A stretch of DNA of 22,949 nt from CAZFQG01 sp964520785. Its GTDB lineage: Bacteria; Planctomycetota; Planctomycetia; Pirellulales; Thermoguttaceae. The notes under the pieces are model-generated. The model searched no databases. It was given only the letters and a program-made list of their open reading frames with translations, and was not told the origin of the DNA. The translations under genes were made by a program, and so were the position numbers. Of this stretch, positions 5,903 through 14,696 are shown piece by piece (position 1 is the stretch's first letter; every line of letters starts with the position of its first letter). The stretch lies in contig CAZFQG010000099.1 of assembly GCA_964520785.1 (NCBI GenBank), positions 1 to 22,949 of the forward strand, in the 5' to 3' direction.

Positions 5903-6175
5903 GAGAAAACCAACGCGGCGTTGGAGAATTCGGGCCGCCGGCCGACACGGGAAGCCACGTGCTCGAATCGGAGTCCTCTGACGCCGGCCCTCGACCGGCA
6001 GAGGCCGGAGGGTACAACGGTCGGTCTTGCATCGACGTGCCGGACAATCCTCGGTTTGGTGGTACGGCGTCGTTGACGGAGCCAATGCGCCGCCTCCCGT
6101 GAAGGCCGCGTCAATGAAAGAACCGGGATTGCCGGCGCGGCATCGTCGGAAATGCGAGAACGAACGTCGGGATTA

Positions 6176-6214
6176 CCGGATCGTCCCGGGAAGTGGCTTT
6201 TCCGGACGATCCGG
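6176..6214. repeat. Long inverted repeat upstream of the URO-D gene
   Basis: CCGGATCGTCC (6176-6186) is an exact reverse complement of GGACGATCCGG (6204-6214). The inner GGGAA/TTTCC bases extend the helix by five pairs beyond one bulged C, leaving a 6-base loop. It covers the place of the -35 box of the promoter at 6218-6226, so it could be an operator, or a terminator-like barrier without a T-run. Confidence 0.7.
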
Positions 6215-6217
6215 TCG

Positions 6218-6226
6218 TGCTATGAT
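6218..6226 (+). promoter_or_regulatory. Extended -10 promoter
   Basis: TGCTATGAT is an extended -10 element (TGn plus TATGAT, five of six consensus bases). The -35 position, within the inverted repeat, is poor, as is common for extended -10 promoters. Transcription would begin near 6233, about 40 bases before the ATG at 6273. Confidence 0.5.
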
Positions 6227-6272
6227 GCGGTTCGTTTCGTCCGAAAAGAATTGATCGCCCGGTAAAAGAGCC

Positions 6273-7328
6273 ATGTCCGCGCCTTCCACGAGCGTCCGCT
6301 CACGACTTCTTTCCGCCCTCGCGGGAGAACCGACGGAACATCCCGCCTATTTGGTCTACGACTGGTTCGTCCAGAACCGCCGGCTTGACTGGCGGCGACT
6401 TTTCGATCTCGGGCTCGGACAACTGGCCCACGTGGAACTGGTCCGAGTCCAACGGCCCCACCTGACGATCTTCGAGGATACGAAGCACGTTGAAGGCCGC
6501 GCCCTGAAGACGATCCGGTGGATTACCGACCGGGGAGAGTTGGAAGAGACGTTCGTCGACGGGTGGCAGCACGACTTCCTGGTGAAGAAGCCCCAGGACT
6601 ACGCCATTCTTCGACGCGGCTTCGAGGGAACCACCTATACCGCGACGTCGGAGTTCTTTCAGGCGTCGGAAGCGACGCTGGGCGAATTCGGCTACACCGT
6701 AGGGTCTCTTGGTTGGGCCCCGATCCGCCGCACGCCGTTGTTGCAGGTGATGGTCGACTTCGCCGGACCGGAACGGTTCGCGATCGATCTTCTCGACCGG
6801 GTTCCGCCTTTGATGGAACTGCTGGAACTCCTGAGGGAGTTGACGCTCGATAAACTTCGCGAAGCGGTCAAGACCGAGGCCGACTACATCAAGCTGTGGG
6901 AAAACCTCGCGATCGAGATGCTTGGTGTGCGCGCCTACCGCGAATATACCGTCCCACTGTACCGCGAGATGCTCGACATCACCCAAGCCGCCGGTAAGCG
7001 ACTTCTCGTCCACTACGACGGAAAACTCCGCGTTATCGCAGAGGACGTCGCCGCTCTCGATTTCGACCTCGATTCTCTCACTCCTCCTCCTGAAGGCGAC
7101 ATGACCATCGCCGAGGCACGGGCCGCGTGGCAAAACAAGTTCTTCTGGATGCATCCCCCCCTGGGTTGGTTTCACGGAGACCGGGACAGCCTCATCGCGC
7201 GGGTCCGCGAAATGTTCGAGGGGGCGGGCCGGAGGAACTGCTGCCTGATGATCAGTGAAGACATTCCGCATGAGGCGATGGAGAATGTCCCATTTCTCCT
7301 GGATCGATTGGCGGCCGGAAGATGCTAA
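6273..7328 (+). CDS. Uroporphyrinogen decarboxylase (URO-D) superfamily protein
   Basis: A 351-residue protein that I place in the URO-D / MtaA-CmuA superfamily. It opens with SVRSRLLSALAGEPTEHPAYLVYDW, like the usual RLLAALRGEPVDRPPV opening of this family. The central YTVGSLGWAPIRRTPLLQVMVDFAGPERFAIDLLD and the C-terminal EMFEGAGRRNCCLMISEDIP also fit. Heme-pathway HemE has an FGGWAG-like substrate region that I do not see, so this is more likely one of the many paralogues of planctomycetes and their relatives linked to methyl or corrinoid chemistry; its substrate is unknown. The start is ATG 6273, with AAGAG just upstream. It has its own promoter and ends 5 bases from the convergent dnaE2 stop. 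No corrinoid protein or methyltransferase partner lies nearby. Confidence 0.75.
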   Translation: MSAPSTSVRSRLLSALAGEPTEHPAYLVYDWFVQNRRLDWRRLFDLGLGQLAHVELVRVQRPHLTIFEDTKHVEGRALKTIRWITDRGELEETFVDGWQHDFLVKKPQDYAILRRGFEGTTYTATSEFFQASEATLGEFGYTVGSLGWAPIRRTPLLQVMVDFAGPERFAIDLLDRVPPLMELLELLRELTLDKLREAVKTEADYIKLWENLAIEMLGVRAYREYTVPLYREMLDITQAAGKRLLVHYDGKLRVIAEDVAALDFDLDSLTPPPEGDMTIAEARAAWQNKFFWMHPPLGWFHGDRDSLIARVREMFEGAGRRNCCLMISEDIPHEAMENVPFLLDRLAAGRC

Positions 7329-7333
7329 TGCGC

Positions 7334-10300
7334 CTATTGGAAATCCCGAGACTTCGTCTTCACCGCGGCCAGTGCGCCGGACCAATCCTCGACCCTCGCC
7401 GGTAAGACGTGGATCACGCCGTCTTTTTTCTGGAGTCTGCCGTCGGCCAGGATGACCATCGCGCCGCGGACGACCTGGCGGTATCGGGCGGCCACGTCGG
7501 GACGGATGATGAGATTGGCCTGACCCGTCTCGTCTTCGAGCGTGATGAAGATCACCCCTTTCGCCGTGCCGGGACGCTGGCGGTTGAGGACGAGTCCCGC
7601 CACTTTCACGCGGCGGCCGTCCGGCCGTTTTTCCAGATCGGCCGCGGGAACCACCCGATTTTTTTCGAGCATCGGACGGAGGAACCGCATCGGATGGTCC
7701 TTGAGCGAGAACCCCAGGGCACCGTAATCCGCGGCCGTCTCCTCGAAAAGGGTCATTCGAGCGAGGAACTGCGTCTGCGGCGCCGGCTGCTGCGTGGGTG
7801 CCGCGTCGAACAGGGGCATCGCCCGGTTGTCTTGGGCCAGGGCGTCCCATAAGGCGGCACGCCGGCCGAGTTGGAGGGATTCGAACGCGTCCGCCTCGGC
7901 CAGAAGATTCAGGACGGGCCGCTCCAGGCCGGTCCGCCGCGCGAAATCGTCCATGTCGCGGTACGGGCCCGTCCGCCGGCCTTCGAGTATCCGCCCGATT
8001 GCCTCCTCCGGCAGGCGGTTCACCAGGTTCAGGCCCAGCCGCAGGGCATCCCCCATCTCGGTCGGCTCCAGCGTCGAATCGGCGTCGCTGGCGTTGACGT
8101 CCGCGGGCCGCACCGGCACCCCGTGCCGCCGTGCATCCTGGATAAGCTGTGCCGGGGCGTAGAACCCCATCGGTTGGCTGTTGAGCAGCGCCGCCGTGAA
8201 CGCGGCCGGGTAGTAGCGCTTCAGCCACGACGAGACGTAGACCAACAGCGCGAAACTGGCCGCGTGCGACTCCGGAAAGCCATACTCGCCGAAGCCGCGG
8301 ATTTGCGAGAAGACCGAATCGGCGTATTCTCGGGAAAAACCGTTTTTTAACATCCCTTCGATGAGACGCCTGCGGAACCGCTCGATCAGTCCGGGCCGCC
8401 GCCAGGCGCCCATCGCGCGGCGGAGTTGATCCGCCTCGCCGGGCGTGAAACCGGCCGCCGCCACCGCCAGACGCATCGCCTGTTCCTGAAAGAGGGGGAC
8501 GCCGAGCGTCTTCTCGAGAATGGCGCGGATTTCCTCGCTCGGATACGTCACCGTCTCCTCGCCTTCCCGGCGGCGGAGATAGGGGTGGACCATCTGCCCC
8601 TGGATCGGCCCCGGCCGGACGATCGCCACCTCGATGACCAGATCATAGAACGACTTCGGCTTCAACCGCGGCAGCATGGCCATCTGGGCCCGGCTCTCGA
8701 TTTGAAAGACGCCCACGGTGTCGGCCGCGCGGATCATCTCATAGACCGCCTCGTCCTCCGCCGGGACGGTCGCCGGCGTCAGGCGGATTCCATGATGCTT
8801 CTCAATTAGCTCGAAACAGCGCCGGATGGCGGAGAGCATTCCCAGGGCGAGGCAGTCGACCTTGAGGATTCCCAGTTCGTCCAAGTCGTCTTTGTTCCAC
8901 TGAATGACGGTCCGCTCCGGCATGGCCGCGTTTTCGATCGGGCAGGTCTCGCAGAGAAGGTCGTCCGTCATCACCATCCCGCCGGTATGCTGCGAGAGGT
9001 GCCGCGGGAACCCTACAAGCTCGTTTACCAGCGCGACGAACCGGCTCCCCAGGAGCGACTCCGGATCGAGTCCCGCCTCGCGGCACCGCGCGGCGAGGTC
9101 CGGTTCCTGGTGGTAGTGGTCGAACCGCTTCACCACTTCGTCGACGCGGTCTTCCGAAAGCCCGAGCGCCTTGCCGATGTCCCTCGCCGCGGAGCGGGGC
9201 CGGTACCGGATCACCTCCGCCGTCATCGCCGCCCGGTCGCGGCCGTACTTGTCGTAGAGATACTGCAAGACCTCCTCGCGCCGCTCGTGCTCGAAATCGA
9301 CGTCGATATCCGGGGCCTCGTTCCGCTCGCGAGAGATGAACCGCTCGAACAACAGGTCGATCCGGTCCGGGTCGACCGAAGTAATCTCCAGACAGAAGCA
9401 GACGGCCGAATTGGCCGCCGACCCCCGACCCTGGCACAGGATGCCGCGGCTCTGTGCGAAGCGGACCAGATCCCAGACGGTCAAAAAATAGGCCTCGTAA
9501 CGGAGTTCCTCGATCAGCCCCAGTTCGTGCTCGAGCATCTTCCGGACTTTCGCGGGTACGCCGCCCGGGTATCGCCGGCGAGCCCCTTCCTCGGTGAGCC
9601 GCCTGAGGTACTCCATGGGAGTCGAGCCCGGCGGAGACAGCTCGCGCGGGTAGGTGTAGCGGAGTTCGTCGAGCGAGAAAGCACATCGCCGGGCCACCTC
9701 CAGGGTCCGCCGGAGCATGTCTTCGTGGCCGCGATACAGCCGGGCCAGGTCTTCCAGGGGGCGCAAGTGCCGCTGGGCGTTGGCGTAGAGGGAGGCCTTC
9801 ACCTCGCGAACGGTCTGGTTCAGGCGGATCGCGGTGAGCGCGTCGTGCAAGGCCTGGCGCCGGGCCGCGTGATAGTGGACGTCCCCCGAGGCGACCGCCG
9901 GAATGCCGAGACGATTCCCCACCGCGGCGACGTGATCCAACAACCCCGTGTCGTCCGTGCCGCGGTGGATTTTCGCCGCCAGGTAACACCGGTCCCCCAG
10001 TATTTCGCGGTACCGGGCGAATTCCTCGACCGGCCGGCCGTCTTCCGGCCGCTCCGGAAAGAGACACAGCCCGATCGAGCCCGCCGCATGTTCGGCCACG
10101 TCTTCCAGCCGCAGCGTGCATTCCCCTTTCTCGGCGCGCCGCCGCCCCCGGGTGATGAGCCGGCAAAGATTGCCGTAGGCCGCGCGGTCGGTCGCCAGCA
10201 GGACTATCGGCGCGGCGTCCTCGGGGTGGATTTCCGTCCCCAGAAGAAGCTCCATTCCGATATCCTTCGCCGCTTGATGCGCGCGGACCGCGCCGGCGAA

Positions 10301-10429
10301 ACTCGCGAGGTCCGTCACGGCGACGGCCGCATACGAAAGATTGGCTGCCTCGGTGACGATCTCCTCGGGATGGGAGGCGCCTTCAAGGAAAGAGAAGTTC
10401 GTCTTGGCGTGCAGCTCGGCGTAGTGCAT
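7334..10429 (-). CDS. dnaE2: Error-prone DNA polymerase III alpha subunit
   Basis: A C-family polymerase for damage-induced translesion synthesis and mutagenesis. The N-terminal PHP domain (about 1-200) begins HYAELHAKTNFSFLEGASHP, the DnaE2 form of the opening. The palm holds QGRGSAANS (333-341) and PDIDVDF (373-379), whose Asp376 and Asp378 bind metal; the third carboxylate is Asp525 in KVDCLALGM. Fingers (FQIESRAQ, 575-582) and a helix-hairpin-helix region follow. A C-terminal OB fold (VKVAGLVLNRQRPGTAKG...) completes it. The clamp-binding and tau-binding tail of replicative DnaE1 is missing, as expected; 1031 residues is normal for DnaE2. The start at ATG 10429 matches family N-termini; a GTG at 10486 would add 19 residues without support. 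The usual partners imuA and imuB are not adjacent. Confidence 0.95.
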   Translation of the reverse strand: MHYAELHAKTNFSFLEGASHPEEIVTEAANLSYAAVAVTDLASFAGAVRAHQAAKDIGMELLLGTEIHPEDAAPIVLLATDRAAYGNLCRLITRGRRRAEKGECTLRLEDVAEHAAGSIGLCLFPERPEDGRPVEEFARYREILGDRCYLAAKIHRGTDDTGLLDHVAAVGNRLGIPAVASGDVHYHAARRQALHDALTAIRLNQTVREVKASLYANAQRHLRPLEDLARLYRGHEDMLRRTLEVARRCAFSLDELRYTYPRELSPPGSTPMEYLRRLTEEGARRRYPGGVPAKVRKMLEHELGLIEELRYEAYFLTVWDLVRFAQSRGILCQGRGSAANSAVCFCLEITSVDPDRIDLLFERFISRERNEAPDIDVDFEHERREEVLQYLYDKYGRDRAAMTAEVIRYRPRSAARDIGKALGLSEDRVDEVVKRFDHYHQEPDLAARCREAGLDPESLLGSRFVALVNELVGFPRHLSQHTGGMVMTDDLLCETCPIENAAMPERTVIQWNKDDLDELGILKVDCLALGMLSAIRRCFELIEKHHGIRLTPATVPAEDEAVYEMIRAADTVGVFQIESRAQMAMLPRLKPKSFYDLVIEVAIVRPGPIQGQMVHPYLRRREGEETVTYPSEEIRAILEKTLGVPLFQEQAMRLAVAAAGFTPGEADQLRRAMGAWRRPGLIERFRRRLIEGMLKNGFSREYADSVFSQIRGFGEYGFPESHAASFALLVYVSSWLKRYYPAAFTAALLNSQPMGFYAPAQLIQDARRHGVPVRPADVNASDADSTLEPTEMGDALRLGLNLVNRLPEEAIGRILEGRRTGPYRDMDDFARRTGLERPVLNLLAEADAFESLQLGRRAALWDALAQDNRAMPLFDAAPTQQPAPQTQFLARMTLFEETAADYGALGFSLKDHPMRFLRPMLEKNRVVPAADLEKRPDGRRVKVAGLVLNRQRPGTAKGVIFITLEDETGQANLIIRPDVAARYRQVVRGAMVILADGRLQKKDGVIHVLPARVEDWSGALAAVKTKSRDFQ

Positions 10430-10445
10430 GGTGTGGAGGCAAAAG

Positions 10446-10466
10446 GAACCGCGAACGGCCGCGAAC
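10446..10466 (-). promoter_or_regulatory. GTTC repeats upstream of dnaE2 (possible SOS operator)
   Basis: On the minus strand, GTTC occurs three times, at 10463-10466, 10453-10456 and 10446-10449, separated by 6 and 3 bases; two of them lie in a tandem GCGAACGGC duplication. LexA sites of alphaproteobacteria are GTTC-N7-GTTC, so spacing 6 is not a match to that form, but planctomycete LexA sites are poorly known. The nearest repeat is 16 bases from the dnaE2 start. Confidence 0.3.
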
Positions 10467-10546
10467 GGCACGTTTATGGATTTCACGAAAAAGGGGCTTG
10501 TATGGCCGCCTGAGAAAGTTTTCCGCGCACCGGCAATTGAAGACCG

Positions 10547-12949
10547 TCACGGCTCCACCAAATACGCCTCCCCGTCCAAGTTCACGATCACCGGCTCGTC
10601 GAATGCCAGGTACTGGGTCATATCGCGGCCGAATCGTTTGGCCAGGGCGAAGTATTCGTCGCTGAACTGCTTGATGCGTCTGGGGTTCTCTTGCTGTTTC
10701 TCGGTGAGCGTCGAGTCGACCCATTGGTCGTTGCGCCGGTAGAACGCGCGGTTCCCGACCTGGCGGACCACTTCTTGTCGCGGCGCCGCCTCGTCCGCTT
10801 GCGGCGCCGGTTCGCCCATCGGAGCCGCTTGCCGACCCCGCGCGGGTTTGCCGGCCATGCCTCCACCCATTCCACCCATGCCCTGCTCCATACCCATGCC
10901 CATGCCCGGACCGTACCCGAACCCGCCGGAACGGCCCATGCCGTCGGCCGGTCCGGCCGGCATCGCCGATGGAGACCCGGCTAGTTTGGCCTTCTGCATT
11001 TCCCCCTTGAATCGGCGTTGGCCGAAGCCGCCGGCCCCGGAGGCAACCTCCAACTGGCGGAGATTCTCCCGCGTGCGCGCAGAGTTCGCGACACGGTCGT
11101 GGATGTTGGTGTTTTCGTCGGCGAGGAACGACGTGTAGGGGGTAAGAATGCCATGTTTCGTGGCCAAGCCGACCAGTTCGGTGACCAACTCGTCGTTGTG
11201 CCCCTTCAGGTCCAACTCATCGATGATCTCCCCCACGCGGCGGACGGCCCAGAGCTTCTCCACGAAGGCGTGAGTATCGTCCGCGCTTTTCTCGACGAGC
11301 GTGGCGGGGAAGTCGAACTTCGAGGGGGTGCCGCCGTCGGCGTCGTTGACCTTGCCGGAAACGACAACCTTGGCCGCGCCGGGTCGCTTGTAGCGGCCCA
11401 CCACCACGAGTTGCTCGCCGGCGAAGAGGTCGAACCGGCCCTTGGGGTACACCCGGTTGATCGGTTCGCCGTGCTCGGCGCGGTGCTCGTCCAGAACGAA
11501 CTCGATGCCGACGTCGGTCAGCACGGGCGACTCGATCTTACGGTAAAGGCTGCCGACGCGGTCCTCGATATCCTCGTCCGGCCGGACGTATTCACTCTGG
11601 CCCGAGGAGTCGCGGACGAGCCGGTCGATGAGGCGGCTGTTGACGTCATAGCCGACGCCGAAGGCGAAAACGCGTGTCTTGTTCCCATTCGCCTCCTTCA
11701 CGGCGGCCGCGATTTTCATCTCGTTCGTCTCGCCGGCGGTGGGGAGCCCGTCGGTGAGGAACACGATGTAATTGGGGCGGTCGGTATTCGTAATCTGGGC
11801 GAGGGCGGTTCGCAAGGCGGAATCGATGTTGGTGCTGCCGCCGGCGTTGATTCCTTCCACGAAGCCAAGGGCCGCTTCGCGGGTCTTATCGTCAAAACGC
11901 TGCAACTCGGGCCGGAAGGCCTCGACTTCGCTGTCGTACGCGATGATGTTGAATAGATCGTCCTCCCCCAGGTTGTTGAGCACGAACTTGAGCGCCTCAC
12001 GGGCCTGCTTGATCTTCTTGCCGTTCATGCTGCCGGAGCGGTCAACGACGAAGATGACCGTCTTCTTGGGCGGTTCTTTGTCGGCGGCCTTGATCTCCGG
12101 GCTGGCCAGAAGCAGAAAGTAACCGTCCTCGTCCCCCTCCGGCCGGTAGCTCAGGACCTTCGCCGAAAGCTTGCCGCCCCCCACGTCATAGAGCAGGCGA
12201 AAGTCGGACACCGGAATCGAGTTCTCCGATTCGTAACTGATCGTCGCGTGGCGGGAATCGGGACGCTTGATCTTCACCTCGTGCGTGGGGCTGTAAACGT
12301 TTTTGATCTCTTCGCTGCTTTCGAGCGTCAATCGCACGCTCACCTTTTCGACCGCCGCCGAGGTGTATTTCGCCGTGCTCATCGGAAAGACGAAGTCGGT
12401 CAGGCCCTCGTACTTGCGGCAGAGCTGACTGTAGCGGAGCGTCACCGTGCGTTTCTCCCCCGGCGGCACCGGGAAGACGCTGGTCTTGAAGAGCCCCGTT
12501 CCCATCCACTCCAGCAGAGCCGGGTCCTGGTTCTTCCGAACGATCTCCTCGTAGAGCTTTCGGGCTTTGTCCGCCGGGAGCAACTCGGCCGGATACTCCT
12601 TCCCGTCGACCATGAGGGTCATGCCGTCAATCGCCCCGTCGTAAGGGAGCGGAAAGACGAACGAGACTTCCAGTTGACGGCTTCCGGTATTGACAAACGA
12701 TTGTGATACGCTTACCCTCGCCACCTGATCGACCAACCGGGCCTGGATATCCAGCTCCTGAATCTTGTAGGTACTCTCCGGCGGCAAGGGTCGCGGCGGC
12801 CGCGGGTGGGGAGGGTAAATGATGATCGGGCGGGGCAACCGTACTTGGCTGTCCGGGTCTACCACGATCAAAAGGCCCTGAGCACCGGCGACGCTCGGCA
12901 GGACAACGGACAAAGCTAAAAGCATAAATTGCAAAGAGTTACGACACAT
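10547..12949 (-). CDS. Secreted VIT plus von Willebrand factor A domain protein
   Basis: An 800-residue protein of the inter-alpha-trypsin-inhibitor heavy-chain-like group. A Sec signal peptide (1-23, ending SVAGA) is followed by a short Pro-rich piece. The VIT domain (about 60-180) includes SFVNTGSRQLEVSFVFPLP. The vWA domain (about 297-470) has a complete metal-ion-dependent adhesion site: DRSGS (303-307), Thr373 in GGSTNID and Asp400 in TDG. LATKHGILTPYTSF (595-608) is the usual closing motif of this family. A Gly/Met-rich low-complexity link (about 666-700) and a charged C-terminal tail complete it. The start at ATG 12949 is set by AGGAGG 8 bases upstream and by the signal peptide. It probably acts outside the cytoplasmic membrane in adhesion or complex assembly; the partner is unknown. 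It lies between the aldehyde dehydrogenase and dnaE2 genes on the same strand. Confidence 0.93.
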   Translation of the reverse strand: MCRNSLQFMLLALSVVLPSVAGAQGLLIVVDPDSQVRLPRPIIIYPPHPRPPRPLPPESTYKIQELDIQARLVDQVARVSVSQSFVNTGSRQLEVSFVFPLPYDGAIDGMTLMVDGKEYPAELLPADKARKLYEEIVRKNQDPALLEWMGTGLFKTSVFPVPPGEKRTVTLRYSQLCRKYEGLTDFVFPMSTAKYTSAAVEKVSVRLTLESSEEIKNVYSPTHEVKIKRPDSRHATISYESENSIPVSDFRLLYDVGGGKLSAKVLSYRPEGDEDGYFLLLASPEIKAADKEPPKKTVIFVVDRSGSMNGKKIKQAREALKFVLNNLGEDDLFNIIAYDSEVEAFRPELQRFDDKTREAALGFVEGINAGGSTNIDSALRTALAQITNTDRPNYIVFLTDGLPTAGETNEMKIAAAVKEANGNKTRVFAFGVGYDVNSRLIDRLVRDSSGQSEYVRPDEDIEDRVGSLYRKIESPVLTDVGIEFVLDEHRAEHGEPINRVYPKGRFDLFAGEQLVVVGRYKRPGAAKVVVSGKVNDADGGTPSKFDFPATLVEKSADDTHAFVEKLWAVRRVGEIIDELDLKGHNDELVTELVGLATKHGILTPYTSFLADENTNIHDRVANSARTRENLRQLEVASGAGGFGQRRFKGEMQKAKLAGSPSAMPAGPADGMGRSGGFGYGPGMGMGMEQGMGGMGGGMAGKPARGRQAAPMGEPAPQADEAAPRQEVVRQVGNRAFYRRNDQWVDSTLTEKQQENPRRIKQFSDEYFALAKRFGRDMTQYLAFDEPVIVNLDGEAYLVEP

Positions 12950-12986
12950 GGCAACCGCCTCCTGGACCAAATAACTACCGCCAAAC

Positions 12987-13036
12987 GGGGGGGTGAATGA
13001 ACTATTTACCCGGAACTTGGACGCTTCAGGGGGGGG
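12987..13036. repeat. Two poly-G tracts upstream of the VIT/vWA gene
   Basis: Uninterrupted runs of seven G (12987-12993) and eight G (13029-13036) lie within the 114-base gap between the aldehyde dehydrogenase stop and the VIT/vWA start. Such runs are prone to slippage. They are outside reading frames, so any effect would be on promoter spacing or leader RNA. Confidence 0.6.
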
Positions 13037-13063
13037 AAAGAGTTCCCAAAAAAGACGCGACAA

Positions 13064-14536
13064 TCACTGCACCAGTACCGTCTCGCGCCGATAATCCCAA
13101 TACGTCTGCACGGCGTTGACGCCGCCGCCCAGACCGCTTTGTTTGACGCCGGCGTAGGGAATGCCAAGCGGAAGCTCGTTGTGGCGGTTGATCCAGTTCA
13201 CGCCGGAGACGAGCCGCGAGGCCAGGTTCGCGGCGCGCCGGGGGTCCTCGGACCAGACGCTGTTCGCCAAGCCATAGGGGGTGCCGTTGACGATTTCTAT
13301 CGCTTCCTCTTCGGTCTCGAACGGCAGAATATAGCCGACCGGTCCGAATATCTCCCGCTGCGCGGCGATGTTGTCCGGTGGACCGCTCAGAAGCGTGGGC
13401 GTTAGGAAAAAGCCGTGTTCGCGGCCCTCGGGGCGGACTCTCTTGCCGAGAAGAACCGCCTCGGCCCCTTCCTCAATGCCTCGCTGAATGAACCCCAATA
13501 CTCGTTCGCGCTGGGAGTCACTAACGAGGGGCCCCATCTCGGTCTCGGGGTCGCCGGGACATCCAATACGCACTTCGCCAAGCCTTTCGGCGGCCGTCTC
13601 GACGAACGCGCCGAGGATTTTCCGATGCACGACCCACCGCGAGGGCGTGCAACAGACCTGGCCGGCATTGAAAACGAGCCAATCCGCCAGCCGCCGGGCA
13701 ACCTTCTCGACCTGGACGTCGTCGAGAACGACGGCGGCTCCTTTTCCACCAAGTTCCAACTTCACCGGCGTCAGATTCTTTGCACAGGCGGCGGCGATCC
13801 GGCGCCCCACCTCCGGCGAACCGGTAAATGCCATCCGCATCACCCCGGGATGCCTTGCAAGGGCCGCCCCCGCGACCTCGCCCAACCCGGGGACCACGTT
13901 GATCACGCCGTCTGGAAAACCAACTTCGGCGGCCAGATTCGCCAGATAGATGGCCGAAAGGGGCGCCTGTTCGGCTGGTTTCAGGACGATCGTGTTTCCC
14001 GCGGCGATGGCCGGAGCGATTCCCCAACACGCAAGCAAGAGCGGAAAATTCCAGGGTGTAATAAACCCGCACGTCCCCCAAGCGAAACGGCGAATCTCTA
14101 CCCGATAGGGGGCGGGAGCCGCGATCGGACGGGAGACCTCTTCCAGCGTGGCGATGGAGGCGAAGAATCGGAACGTATCGGCGGCCGAGTGAACATCGCT
14201 CTCGGCATCGCGAAAGAGCTTCCCGCAGTCGAGCGATTCGAGCCGGGCAAGGACCTCGGCACGGTCGTCGATGGCGGCGGCCAGCGTGCGGATCGCGTCA
14301 CACCGGCGCTGGCCGGAAAGCCGGCCCCACGTCTCGAAGGCCCCGGTCGCCGCGGCGGCCGCTTCGTCGATTTCCTTCTCGCCGCCGAGTGCGAATGTCG
14401 TGAGCGGCTCGCCGGACGCTGGGTTGATGCTAACCCCCACTTCAGCGGTTCCTTTCGGGATCCGTCGTCCACCAACCACGGCGGTCAACGGGCCGGAAGC
14501 GAGAAATCGTTCGACATCGGGATGGATTTCGGTCAT
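13064..14536 (-). CDS. NAD(P)-dependent aldehyde dehydrogenase
   Basis: Oxidises an aldehyde to the acid in the cytoplasm; the substrate cannot be read from sequence. All class features are present: PWNFPL at 161-166, the cofactor-binding Lys in VLKPAEQ, the Rossmann FTGSPEVG segment, the general base Glu261 in LELGGKG and the nucleophile Cys295 in FNAGQVCC. The C-terminal FGPVGYILPF and PYGLANSVWSEDP motifs follow. The pattern is closest to betaine-aldehyde or similar dehydrogenases. It has 490 residues, the normal length. The start at ATG 14536 is preferred over an in-frame TTG at 14566, but the ribosome binding site is weak for both. A good minus-strand promoter lies at 14608-14636. It is divergent from larC and is first in a minus-strand series with the VIT/vWA and dnaE2 genes, although the gaps (114 and 117 bases) suggest separate transcripts. 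Confidence 0.94.
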   Translation of the reverse strand: MTEIHPDVERFLASGPLTAVVGGRRIPKGTAEVGVSINPASGEPLTTFALGGEKEIDEAAAAATGAFETWGRLSGQRRCDAIRTLAAAIDDRAEVLARLESLDCGKLFRDAESDVHSAADTFRFFASIATLEEVSRPIAAPAPYRVEIRRFAWGTCGFITPWNFPLLLACWGIAPAIAAGNTIVLKPAEQAPLSAIYLANLAAEVGFPDGVINVVPGLGEVAGAALARHPGVMRMAFTGSPEVGRRIAAACAKNLTPVKLELGGKGAAVVLDDVQVEKVARRLADWLVFNAGQVCCTPSRWVVHRKILGAFVETAAERLGEVRIGCPGDPETEMGPLVSDSQRERVLGFIQRGIEEGAEAVLLGKRVRPEGREHGFFLTPTLLSGPPDNIAAQREIFGPVGYILPFETEEEAIEIVNGTPYGLANSVWSEDPRRAANLASRLVSGVNWINRHNELPLGIPYAGVKQSGLGGGVNAVQTYWDYRRETVLVQ

Positions 14537-14607
14537 TATTCCATTTTCGAGCGGGAAACCCCCCAAGTTTCGAAGGTGGCCCTGCGGATCACGGCATTAT
14601 TCCGTAT

Positions 14608-14636
14608 ATTGTAAGCCAATCGCACGGCGGTGACAA
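14608..14636 (-). promoter_or_regulatory. Sigma-70-type promoter for the aldehyde dehydrogenase
   Basis: On the minus strand TTGTCA (14631-14636) is followed by exactly 17 bases and then TACAAT (14608-14613). Both boxes match five of six consensus bases. Transcription would start near 14601, about 65 bases before the ATG at 14536. Confidence 0.65.
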
Positions 14637-14696
14637 TGAACCGTCGCGCTTCACGACGAAGAGCCGCAATGGGGTCTTTTGCACTGGGAGAATGCC

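Larger units (their letters stand above)
5864..6272. other. Gene-free stretch between tRNA-Leu and URO-D gene
   Basis: No protein-like frame is present; an open frame that runs through the tRNA is spurious. The first part has a bulged hairpin at 5872-5902. The middle (about 5910-6170) shows nothing I can name. The last 100 bases carry a long inverted repeat (6176-6214) and an extended -10 promoter (6218-6226). Confidence 0.6.

Noticed and set aside
5698..6102. 134-codon open frame through tRNA-Leu
   Set aside because: It includes the entire tRNA gene and has no start signal or family resemblance.
8987..10513. 508-codon open frame antisense to dnaE2
   Set aside because: The opposite strand encodes every DnaE2 motif; this translation has no fold signature.
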